From an uncultured Eubacteriales bacterium (lineage in GTDB: Bacteria > Bacillota > Clostridia > Christensenellales > CAG-917), in NCBI GenBank assembly GCA_900550855.1, contig URTQ01000040.1:1-10660 (forward strand): a stretch of DNA of 10,660 bases. Direction: 5' to 3'. Below the pieces are notes generated by a model that was not told the origin of the DNA, ran no database searches, and saw nothing but the letters and a program-made list of their open reading frames with translations. The position numbers and the translations under genes are program-made. Shown here piece by piece: positions 1 to 6,665 of this stretch. The number at the start of each line of letters is the position of its first letter. The first letter of the stretch is position 1.

Positions 1-14
1 TTTCAAAATCGGCA

Positions 15-43
15 TTGACTATTTTTTTCAAATATGTTAGCAT
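15..43 (+). promoter_or_regulatory. possible promoter upstream of the RDD gene
   Basis: A TTGACT (15-20) is followed after 17 nt by TAGCAT (38-43), a weak -35/-10 pair. A better -10-like TATAAT lies at 83-88 but has no convincing -35 at the right distance. The 155 bases before the first gene are AT-rich with no supported gene on either strand, so a promoter here is plausible. The exact element is uncertain. Confidence 0.3.
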
Positions 44-121
44 AATCAAGAGCGAATCGAAAAATACTGCATATTATAAGCATATAATATAGCATCGTTG
101 CCACTTCGCTTGCAGAAGATA

Positions 122-152
122 AATCGTGCTTGCCACGATTCGAGGGGAATCG
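122..152 (+). promoter_or_regulatory. leader with two overlapping inverted repeats around the ribosome binding site
   Basis: AATCGTG (122-128) pairs perfectly with CACGATT (134-140) across a 5-nt loop. Part of the right arm, CGATTC (136-141), can instead pair with GAATCG (147-152), which would place the GAGGG of the Shine-Dalgarno sequence (142-146) in the loop. The two hairpins share bases 136-140 and cannot form together. This could regulate translation of the RDD gene, but both stems are short. Confidence 0.35.
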
Positions 153-155
153 TTG

Positions 156-1202
156 ATGATTTACGACGTTCAAAAAGCGAGTGTGTTGAAAAGGGCTTCG
201 GGCTTTCTTTTGGACATCATTCTCATTGCCGTTTTGGCTGTGGGATTTATGGCGCTTTTGTCCCTGATTTGCGACTACGACGGTCATTACAACTCTTACA
301 AAACAGAAATCGAATCCGCTCAAAACACCGTTATCGAAAAGTATAAAAACGAACACGGCATAAATTTGGGCATCACAAAGGAAGAATACGAGCAACTCGG
401 CGAGGAAGAAAAAACGACTTTCGACGAGTATGCAAAACTTGCAAACGAGGATATGAAAAACATCCTTCTTGCAAGCGATACATACAAAAAGGAATCCTCT
501 TTGGTTTTGTCATTGTCCTTGATGATGACGTCCGTAGGCATTTTCCTTGCAATGCTCGTGCTTGAATTTATAATTCCCGTTTGTTTCAAAAACGGTCAAA
601 CTATCGGAAAAAAGGTCTTCGGCATAGCCGTAATGCATACGAACGGCGTGCGTGTAAGACCTTTATCTATGTTCGTGCGTTCAATTCTCGGTATGTACGT
701 TTTCGAGATTATGGTGCCGGTGCTTATAGGACTTATGATGTTCTTCGGCACGCTCAGCGTTCTTATCGGCACGATTGTGCTTGTGGCTATTTGCGTTCTT
801 CAACTTGCCGTATTCATTTCGACGAGAAACACGACTCGCTCTTTCTTGCACGACCTTATGGCAAGGACGGTCACGGTCGATTTGGCAAGTCAAATGATTT
901 TCGACAACGAAGAAGAATTGCTCGAATTCAAGAAAGAGGAACAAAACGCGCTTGCAGAGCGCAGCAACTATAAAGAAAACGGCGGTTTCGATTTCTACAA
1001 CAGTTCGCTCAACTATCGCAAAGGCAAAAAGATTGTCGACGAAAACGGCAAAAACATAGAAAACGAGGAACAAAGCGCACTCGATTCTGCGGCGCAAACC
1101 GCAAGTGAAAACGAAACTGTGAGTAAAACCGTAGTTTTACGAACCGAAGAGCAAACTTCGTCCGAATCCGCTCAAAAAGGTGACGAAAACATCAAAGGCT
1201 GA
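156..1202 (+). CDS. RDD-family membrane protein with long hydrophilic tail
   Basis: A 348-residue polytopic membrane protein of the RDD family. Family hallmarks are Arg13 and Asp20 at the start of the first membrane helix, the conserved NGQTIGKKVFGI segment at 146-157, and HDLMARTVTVD at 232-242. Hydrophobic segments lie near 17-38, 116-143, 171-195 and 200-222, giving an inside N-terminus and an inside C-terminus. The loop between helices 1 and 2 (about 40-115) is unusually long, Glu/Lys-rich and probably helical outside the cell. Residues 245-348 form a polar, acidic, low-complexity cytoplasmic tail. I chose ATG 156 over an in-frame GTG at 126 because GAGGGG (142-147) sits at good spacing before it. 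The family's role is poorly defined; some members have been linked to ion transport. It precedes the ABC importer by 108 bp on the same strand, so a link to that importer is possible but unproven. Confidence 0.88.
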   Translation: MIYDVQKASVLKRASGFLLDIILIAVLAVGFMALLSLICDYDGHYNSYKTEIESAQNTVIEKYKNEHGINLGITKEEYEQLGEEEKTTFDEYAKLANEDMKNILLASDTYKKESSLVLSLSLMMTSVGIFLAMLVLEFIIPVCFKNGQTIGKKVFGIAVMHTNGVRVRPLSMFVRSILGMYVFEIMVPVLIGLMMFFGTLSVLIGTIVLVAICVLQLAVFISTRNTTRSFLHDLMARTVTVDLASQMIFDNEEELLEFKKEEQNALAERSNYKENGGFDFYNSSLNYRKGKKIVDENGKNIENEEQSALDSAAQTASENETVSKTVVLRTEEQTSSESAQKGDENIKG

Positions 1203-1276
1203 TGCGCGAGCGCGGGCGCGCGCATTGCGCGTTAATCGCGTTAATTATGAGAGAGAAAACCCTGCAACAAGGTTTT
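1203..1276 (+). repeat. GC-rich and AT-rich inverted repeats between RDD gene and ATPase gene
   Basis: Just after the stop, TGCGCG (1203-1208) can pair with CGCGCA (1219-1224), and the same CGCGCA can pair instead with a second TGCGCG (1226-1231). The compact form is CGCGC-ATT-GCGCG at 1219-1231. A short direct repeat GCGTTAAT follows at 1229-1236 and 1238-1245. Then AAAACC (1256-1261) pairs with GGTTTT (1271-1276). No clean run of T follows a strong stem, so I do not call an intrinsic terminator. Partial termination or mRNA processing is possible. Confidence 0.45.
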
Positions 1277-1310
1277 ATAAATCAAGAACAATAAAAGGAA
1301 TAAACGGATT

Positions 1311-3095
1311 ATGAAAGTCGTACTCAAAAATTTGACAAAAGTTTTCCAAAGCCGTCACGAAAAAGGCGCGGAAGTCGTTGCTGTCAACAATTTCTCGTTC
1401 ACCATTCCCGACGGTAAACTTGTCGGACTTCTCGGCCCGTCCGGTTGCGGCAAGAGCACAACGCTCTATATGATTTGCGGTTTGCAAAAACCCACCGGCG
1501 GAAAGATTTTCTTCGGCGACGACGACGTTACGGCGTTAGCCCCCGAAAACAGAGGCGTCGGTTTGGTGTTCCAAAACTACGCGCTCTATCCGCATATGAC
1601 GGTCAAACAAAACATCTTGTTCCCGCTTCAAAACCTCAAGGGCGAAGACAAACTCACGAAAGACGAAATGCTCAAAAGAGCATACGACGCCGCAAGACTC
1701 GTTCAGATCGACGAACTTATGGATCGCAAACCGAGCGAACTTTCGGGCGGTCAGCAACAACGCGTCGCAATCGCTCGCGCACTTGTCAAAATGCCTCGCG
1801 TTCTCTTGCTCGACGAACCTCTTTCAAACCTCGACGCACGTTTGAGATTACAAACTCGTGAGGAAATAAGACGTATTCAAAGAGAAACCAACATCACAAC
1901 CGTTTTCGTTACGCACGACCAAGAAGAAGCAATGAGCATTTCGGATATGATCGTCGTTATGAAACTCGGCGTGGTTCAACAAATCGGCAAGCCGCAAGAC
2001 GTTTACGACAGTCCTGCAAACTTGTTCGTCGCAAAATTCCTCGGCACTCCGCCCATCAGCGTTTTCGAAGGCGAAGTGAAGAACGGAAAAGTGTACATAG
2101 GCGACGACGCAGTGCTTGACGTTCCCGGAATCGAGGACGAAGACGTTTACGTCGGCATTCGTCCCGAAGGATTTATCCTCAACGACAACGGTGCGCTTAC
2201 TTGCGACCTCAGAAGCGTTGAAGTTATGGGACGCGACGTCAGCATCGTGTCTTCCAACGCACACGCGACAAGCCCGATCATCCGTTCTATTATCGACGCC
2301 ACAAGCGTTGTCGACACCACGAAAGACACCGTTCGTTTCGACATCAAACCCAACAAGATTTTCATCTTTTCGAGAAAGAGAGTGGACTGGGAAGCAAATA
2401 CCGAGCCTACCGTCGTTTATCAATGGAACAAGACGCGTCAGACGTTGTACATCGAGTCCGAAGGCAAGACTTTCGATCTCGGCACGTTGAAGACTGCGGA
2501 AATCGCTCAAAAAGAAGCCGTTGTGGCAGAGAAGAAGGCAAATCAATCCAAATTCGTCAAGAAAATCGTCGCGTGGTTTGAAAACAAATTCGACAAAGTC
2601 ATCAAACTTTGCACGCCGAAGGCGAAACCCGTCGAACTTGCGCTCGACCAAACCTACGTTTGCGTAACGGGTGAAACCGCAAACGGCGCGCCGCTCTATT
2701 TTGCAGGCGTCGAAAACGGCAAAATCAAGACCACTATCGACATCAACGAATCCATAAAAGTCGGTGCGGAACAAGCGGAAGGCGGCTACTATGCGTTCTA
2801 TACGGACGGCGACAGCAAAGTGTATCCCGCATTCACCGTGCATAATTCGGTAAAAGACGAACAACGTATCTTCCTTTCAGAAGAAGAAAAAGTAAAATGC
2901 TTCGAGTATATGAGTCAGGATTCCGCAGTCGAGGACGAAAACGCGGAAGTTAAGTCCGACGTCGAAAACGACATCGAAAACGTCATCGTCGAAGCAAGCG
3001 AAACCCCGTCGGAAGCGGCTGTCGAAACAATCGTCGAAGAAGAAGTCAAAGAAGAAATCGACAGTGCGGAAAATAAGGACAGCGAGGTAAAGTAA
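1311..3095 (+). CDS. ugpC: CUT1-type ABC importer ATPase (UgpC/MalK/MsmX-like) with a large C-terminal extension
   Basis: A 594-residue ATPase that powers sugar or glycerol-phosphate type uptake at the cytoplasmic face of the permeases. The nucleotide-binding domain spans about 1-235: Walker A GPSGCGKST at 42-50, Q-loop Gln88 in VFQNYALYPHMTV, signature LSGGQQQ at 144-150, Walker B VLLLDEP at 164-170, D-loop SNLDA at 172-176 and switch His202 in THDQEEA. A MalK-type regulatory (TOBE-like) domain follows at about 236-355 with GTPPI and GIRPEG. Relatives normally end near 360-375 residues; here about 235 residues are added. Residues 356-515 look like a mixed globular region with a Lys-rich stretch near 400-440, and 540-594 is a strongly acidic tail. 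AAGGA at 1295-1299 is the likely ribosome binding site. The next gene starts one base after the stop. The symbol is a family-level name; the substrate is not known. Confidence 0.93.
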   Translation: MKVVLKNLTKVFQSRHEKGAEVVAVNNFSFTIPDGKLVGLLGPSGCGKSTTLYMICGLQKPTGGKIFFGDDDVTALAPENRGVGLVFQNYALYPHMTVKQNILFPLQNLKGEDKLTKDEMLKRAYDAARLVQIDELMDRKPSELSGGQQQRVAIARALVKMPRVLLLDEPLSNLDARLRLQTREEIRRIQRETNITTVFVTHDQEEAMSISDMIVVMKLGVVQQIGKPQDVYDSPANLFVAKFLGTPPISVFEGEVKNGKVYIGDDAVLDVPGIEDEDVYVGIRPEGFILNDNGALTCDLRSVEVMGRDVSIVSSNAHATSPIIRSIIDATSVVDTTKDTVRFDIKPNKIFIFSRKRVDWEANTEPTVVYQWNKTRQTLYIESEGKTFDLGTLKTAEIAQKEAVVAEKKANQSKFVKKIVAWFENKFDKVIKLCTPKAKPVELALDQTYVCVTGETANGAPLYFAGVENGKIKTTIDINESIKVGAEQAEGGYYAFYTDGDSKVYPAFTVHNSVKDEQRIFLSEEEKVKCFEYMSQDSAVEDENAEVKSDVENDIENVIVEASETPSEAAVETIVEEEVKEEIDSAENKDSEVK

Positions 3096-3096
3096 G

Positions 3097-4041
3097 ATGG
3101 TTGAATCCAAACACAGATGGAAAGCGTGGCTGTATCTTGCGCCGGCATTGATATTGCTTGCAATATTTACCGTTTGGCCGATTATAAATACAGTCAGACT
3201 CGCATTCCTCGAAAATTACAGTTTGCAAAGAGCGCTGGGCGGAATGACGTATTCGTTCGGGTTCGGCAACTTTGAAAAGGTCGTTCATTATCGCAACTTT
3301 TTGACTTGCCTTAAAAACACCGTGTTGCTTTGCGTGCTGACCGTGCCTATTTCCACGATTCTCGCATTGTTGATCGCGGTTATCCTCAATTCGATCGGTC
3401 CGCTCAAAAGATTGCTTCAAACGATATACTTCTTGCCGTATGTCACGAACTCTATTGCAATCGGTATGGTTTTTGCAACGATGTTCAATATGATCGGTAC
3501 GGGTTACGGCACGTCGGCAGAACTTGTCAACAACTACGGCATTATAAACAGTATCATAATGGCGTTCGGCGGCGACAAGATAAACTGGATAAACGTCGGA
3601 TCGAGTTACTGGGCGAATATGGCGGTTATGGTGTTCTACATCGTATGGAACGCATTGCCGTTTAAGATCCTTATTTTGCTCGGCGGACTTCAAAGCGTAA
3701 ACAAACAGTACTATGACGCTGCAAAAGTCGACGGCACGTCCAAATTCAGAACTATGACTCGTATCACCGTTCCGCTTCTTTCACCGATGATCGCATACGT
3801 CGTCATCACGGGCTTTATAGGCGGATTTAAGGAATACACGAGCATAGTCGGTATTTTCGGCGAAAATATGGGCCCGACGGGTGCGAAAAACTCGCTCAAC
3901 ACGATGGTCGGTTTTATTTATCAGGCACTCGAAGGTCAACATCAGGGCAGAGCAAGTGCGGCGGCACTCATTTTGTTCGCAATCATTTTGGCGGTTACGC
4001 TCGTCAACTTGTATGTGAGCAAGAAGAAAGTTCACTATTAA
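3097..4041 (+). CDS. ABC importer permease, MalF/UgpA-type
   Basis: A 314-residue inner-membrane permease, first of the heterodimer that forms the translocation channel. It has the typical N-terminal helix with FTVWPIINTVRLAF (24-37), further helices near 71-98, 105-130, 173-197, 229-250 and 286-307, and the cytoplasmic coupling (EAA) loop YYDAAKVDGTSKFRTMTRIT at 205-224. Asp207 stands where Glu is commonest, a tolerated change. Length is normal for the family. The ATG lies one base after the ATPase stop, with GAGG at 3084-3087 inside the end of that gene, so translational coupling is likely. It pairs with the following permease, whose EAA loop shares the AKVDGTS core. The substrate cannot be read from the permease. 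Confidence 0.94.
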   Translation: MVESKHRWKAWLYLAPALILLAIFTVWPIINTVRLAFLENYSLQRALGGMTYSFGFGNFEKVVHYRNFLTCLKNTVLLCVLTVPISTILALLIAVILNSIGPLKRLLQTIYFLPYVTNSIAIGMVFATMFNMIGTGYGTSAELVNNYGIINSIIMAFGGDKINWINVGSSYWANMAVMVFYIVWNALPFKILILLGGLQSVNKQYYDAAKVDGTSKFRTMTRITVPLLSPMIAYVVITGFIGGFKEYTSIVGIFGENMGPTGAKNSLNTMVGFIYQALEGQHQGRASAAALILFAIILAVTLVNLYVSKKKVHY

Positions 4042-4051
4042 GAGGTGCGAT

Positions 4052-4951
4052 ATGGCTGAAAACATTGCTTTGATACACGACAAAAACATAAAGACGGTTA
4101 CGACGCAACAAAAGGTGATTAGCGTTACAAGCACCATATTGAGATATGCGTTCTTGTTGCTTGTGGCGGTTATCGTGTTGTTCCCGTTCTACTATATGAT
4201 CATCACCTCGCTCAAGGACTTCGAACTCGAATACTCAGTACAACAAGTTCCGTCGCTTTGGCCGCAAAGATTCGTTTGGCAAAACTATTCGGAAGCGTTT
4301 TCTACCGCTAATCTTGGAACGTTGTTCAAAAACACCGTTATCGTCGGTCTCGTTTCCACGGTCTTGTCGTTGGTGATAACGGTTTTGTCCGCATTTGCGT
4401 TCGCAAGACTCGAATTTAAGGGCAAAAACGTTCTTTTCGGCGCATTGCTTGCAACGATGATGATTCCGGGCGAAATGTTCACGATTTCGAACTACGTTAC
4501 GGTTTACAAATTCGGTTGGCTCAACACTTACACCGCGTTGATCGTTCCGTTCCTCGTGAGCGTGTTCTACATCTATTTGCTCAGACAAAACTTTATGCAA
4601 ATACCGAACGAGTTGTATCTCGCCGCAAAAGTCGACGGCACGAGCGACATCAAGTATTTGTGGAAAGTTATGATTCCGCTTGCGCTTCCTACGCTCATTT
4701 CAATCACGATTCTCAAAATGATGGGCGCGTGGAACTCGTACGTTTGGCCTCGACTCGTCGCAAACGACGCGGCACACCAACTCGTTTCAAACGGTTTGAG
4801 AAACGCGTTTACGGTTGCAGAAACCGGCAAAACGAATTACCCCGTACAAATGGCGGCGGTCGTTCTCGTATCTTTGCCGCTGTTCTTGGTGTTCGTATTC
4901 CTTCGCAAGTACATTATGAAGGGCGTATCAAGAAGCGGTATCAAAGGATAA
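4052..4951 (+). CDS. ABC importer permease, MalG/UgpE-type
   Basis: A 299-residue permease, second half of the importer channel. It shows LFPFYYMIITSLKD at 43-56 (the first helix exit usual in MalG/UgpE proteins), further helices near 95-120, 126-150, 160-178, 207-226 and 266-284, the GWLNTYTALIVPF segment at 155-167, and the EAA coupling loop NELYLAAKVDGTSDIKYLWK at 186-205 with intact Glu187, Asp195 and Gly196. Length is normal. Ten bases separate it from the first permease stop, and AGAGG at 4041-4045 gives a well placed ribosome binding site. It forms one transcription unit with the ATPase and first permease. A small hairpin begins directly after its stop codon. Confidence 0.94.
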   Translation: MAENIALIHDKNIKTVTTQQKVISVTSTILRYAFLLLVAVIVLFPFYYMIITSLKDFELEYSVQQVPSLWPQRFVWQNYSEAFSTANLGTLFKNTVIVGLVSTVLSLVITVLSAFAFARLEFKGKNVLFGALLATMMIPGEMFTISNYVTVYKFGWLNTYTALIVPFLVSVFYIYLLRQNFMQIPNELYLAAKVDGTSDIKYLWKVMIPLALPTLISITILKMMGAWNSYVWPRLVANDAAHQLVSNGLRNAFTVAETGKTNYPVQMAAVVLVSLPLFLVFVFLRKYIMKGVSRSGIKG

Positions 4952-5001
4952 TGCGCATTGCGCAATAAAATGAAAAATAACCGTCTCACATTGTGCGACG
5001 G
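4952..5001 (+). promoter_or_regulatory. two small hairpins between permease and binding-protein genes
   Basis: TGCGC-ATT-GCGCA (4952-4964) follows the permease stop immediately. A second stem, CCGTC (4981-4985) with GACGG (4997-5001), encloses one mismatch and CAC-ATT-GTG (4987-4995). Both have an ATT loop closed by C-G. No T-run follows. Hairpins at this place in importer operons can protect the binding-protein mRNA or slow read-through so that the binding protein is made in excess; that role is inference here. Confidence 0.45.
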
Positions 5002-5022
5002 AATAATAATAGGAGAAAATAT

Positions 5023-6537
5023 ATGAAAAAAGCTTTAATTGTTTTAATGCTTGTAGTGCTTGTCGCATCGTTGGCAATGTTTGTCGCTTGCGATAATGCA
5101 ACTGCACCGAAAGCGAATTTCGACGTTCCCGCAGGCGGATACGACGGAAGCGAAGTGACGATAAAGTTCTATCACACGATGAGCGCGACGACGTTGCAAC
5201 CCATTTTGGAAAAGCACATCAAAGAGTTCAACAAACTTTATCCGAACATCCATATCGAACACAGCCAAATCGGTAACTATGACGCGGTTAAAGACCAAAT
5301 CACGACTGAACTTTCGGCGGGCAATCAACCCAACATCGCATACTGCTATCCCGACCACATTGCAACGTACAATATGGCAGGCGCAGTCGTCCAACTCGAC
5401 AACCTCATCAGCAGCACAGAGGTAGTCACCAGAGCGGACGGTACGACAGAAACGTTGGGACTCACCCAAGCACAAAAGGATGATTTCATTGAAGGTTTCT
5501 ACAATGAAGGCAAACAATTCGGCGACGACTTTATGTATTCTTTGCCAATGTCAAAATCCACCGAAGTGCTTTACTACAACAAAACTTTCTTCACAGAACA
5601 TAATATCCCCGTTCCGACTCACTGGTGGTGCACCGAATCTTGCCCCGCAAACTGCAATTCCAGTTTGGAAAAGGTTTGCGCAGCAATCAAGAAAGAAGAC
5701 CCCAAGAGCATTCCTCTCGGATACGACTCGGAAGCAAACTGGTTCATCACGATGTGCGAACAACTCGGCTCACCGTACACCAGTGCAGAAGAAGGCAATC
5801 ACTTCCTTTTCGACAACGACACGAACAAGAGCTTCCTTAAGAGATTCCGCGATTGGTACGGCAAAGGTTATGTAACCACTCAAACCATCTATGGCGCGTA
5901 CACTTCCGGTTTGTTCGTCGATACGACCGCAGATATCAGAAGTTATATGTCAATCGGTTCGTCCGCAGGTGCAAACCATCAATGCCCGACGCCCGACGAA
6001 GTAGAGAAGAAAGATGAAAACGGACAAGTTGTCGTGGACGAAAACGGCAATGCAATCATCGAAACGGTTTATCCGTTCGAAGTCGGCATCGTTCCCATTC
6101 CGCAAATCAACAATTCCAAACCCAGAGTTATTTCTCAAGGTCCGAACCTCTGCATCTTCAACAAAGGCAACGCACAAGAAGTCGTCGCATCTTGGCTCTT
6201 TGTCAAGTACCTCACGACAACGGTTACCTTCCAAGCAGAATTCGGTCAAGCGTCCGGTTACGTTCCCGTGTTGAAATCCGTTGCGAGCAACGAAGTTTAC
6301 AGCAAATTTATGGGCAAAGCAGACGGCAACAAGTATCTTGCAGCGTTGTCCGCAAAAGTTTGCTTGCAACAAGAGAGCGCATATTATACGTCGCCTGCAT
6401 TCAACGGTTCGTCAACTGCGAGAACGGAAGTCAACGACTTGCTCGTTAAGTGCATCAGTTACACCGGCACGGACGTAGACGCATTCTTCAATCAAGCGTT
6501 CAAAGACGCAATCGACGAGTGCGAATATCAACTGTAA
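5023..6537 (+). CDS. ABC importer solute-binding lipoprotein (extracellular solute-binding family 1)
   Basis: A 504-residue lipoprotein that should capture the ligand outside the cell and deliver it to the two permeases upstream. A Lys-rich signal peptide and hydrophobic core end in a lipobox FVAC with lipid-modified Cys23. Family 1 features follow: VTIKFYHTMSA after the linker, FNKLYPNIHIE, LSAGNQPNIAYCYPDHI, LPMSKSTEVLYYNKTFF (174-190) and, late, GQASGYVPV. The region that is usually a plain W-[DE]-[ED]-L helix start is Cys-rich here: Cys203, Cys207, Cys211 and Cys219 after HWW. ATG 5023 is preferred over an in-frame GTG at 4993 because AGGAG (5011-5015) lies 7 nt before it and the signal peptide starts cleanly. 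Tandem TAA TAG stops end the gene. Sugars, sugar phosphates or nucleoside-type ligands are all possible; sequence alone does not decide. Confidence 0.93.
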   Translation: MKKALIVLMLVVLVASLAMFVACDNATAPKANFDVPAGGYDGSEVTIKFYHTMSATTLQPILEKHIKEFNKLYPNIHIEHSQIGNYDAVKDQITTELSAGNQPNIAYCYPDHIATYNMAGAVVQLDNLISSTEVVTRADGTTETLGLTQAQKDDFIEGFYNEGKQFGDDFMYSLPMSKSTEVLYYNKTFFTEHNIPVPTHWWCTESCPANCNSSLEKVCAAIKKEDPKSIPLGYDSEANWFITMCEQLGSPYTSAEEGNHFLFDNDTNKSFLKRFRDWYGKGYVTTQTIYGAYTSGLFVDTTADIRSYMSIGSSAGANHQCPTPDEVEKKDENGQVVVDENGNAIIETVYPFEVGIVPIPQINNSKPRVISQGPNLCIFNKGNAQEVVASWLFVKYLTTTVTFQAEFGQASGYVPVLKSVASNEVYSKFMGKADGNKYLAALSAKVCLQQESAYYTSPAFNGSSTARTEVNDLLVKCISYTGTDVDAFFNQAFKDAIDECEYQL

Positions 6538-6539
6538 TA

Positions 6540-6566
6540 GTCAACTTTTCAAAAGGGAAGTTTGAC
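6540..6566 (+). repeat. imperfect inverted repeat after the binding-protein gene
   Basis: GTCAACTTTTC (6540-6550) and GGGAAGTTTGAC (6555-6566) can fold with an AAAA loop, one bulged base and two G-T pairs. It is not followed by a T-run, so it is a weak candidate for an mRNA 3'-end stabiliser rather than an intrinsic terminator. The right arm overlaps a perfect TTGACA (6562-6567), but no well spaced -10 follows. Confidence 0.35.
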
Positions 6567-6618
6567 AAATGTTTGAGATAAATCCAGTAGGATAGATTCT
6601 CTAAAAATTGATTTATTT

Positions 6619-6651
6619 TCGTGCGACGGAGTTAAACGCTCCGCCGCACGA
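6619..6651 (+). promoter_or_regulatory. strong hairpin directly upstream of the nuclease gene
   Basis: TCGTGCG (6619-6625) pairs with CGCACGA (6645-6651), and after a single A/C mismatch CGGAG (6627-6631) pairs with CTCCG (6639-6643), leaving a 7-nt loop. This 12-bp stem is the strongest in the window. It ends 14 nt before the ATG at 6666 and is followed by GATAGAAAACCTAT rather than T residues. A role in mRNA stability or translation control is more likely than termination. The next gene lacks a clear ribosome binding site. Confidence 0.55.
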
Positions 6652-6665
6652 GATAGAAAACCTAT

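Noticed and set aside
126..155. GTG at 126 as start of the RDD protein
   Set aside because: It adds ten residues, lies inside the inverted repeat, and ignores the GAGGGG placed correctly for ATG 156.
1203..1281. Intrinsic terminator between the RDD gene and the ATPase gene
   Set aside because: The GC-rich stem is not followed by a T-run, and the later AAAACC/GGTTTT stem is short with only a partial T stretch.
1848..2864. Long open frame on the minus strand opposite the ATPase gene
   Set aside because: It lies wholly within a well supported gene whose codon use rarely yields stops on the other strand, its translation resembles no family I recognise, and it has no clear ribosome binding site.
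4993..5022. GTG at 4993 as start of the binding protein
   Set aside because: It would put an Arg/Asn-rich stretch before a complete lipoprotein signal peptide and lies in a hairpin. AGGAG at 5011-5015 supports ATG 5023.
6562..6593. Promoter for the nuclease gene from a perfect TTGACA at 6562-6567
   Set aside because: The only -10-like sequence nearby (TAGGAT, 6588-6593) is 20 nt away, too far for a normal promoter, and the TTGACA overlaps a hairpin arm.
6540..6651. Intrinsic terminator ending the importer operon
   Set aside because: Neither hairpin in this gap is followed by a run of T on the + strand or, read in reverse, on the minus strand.
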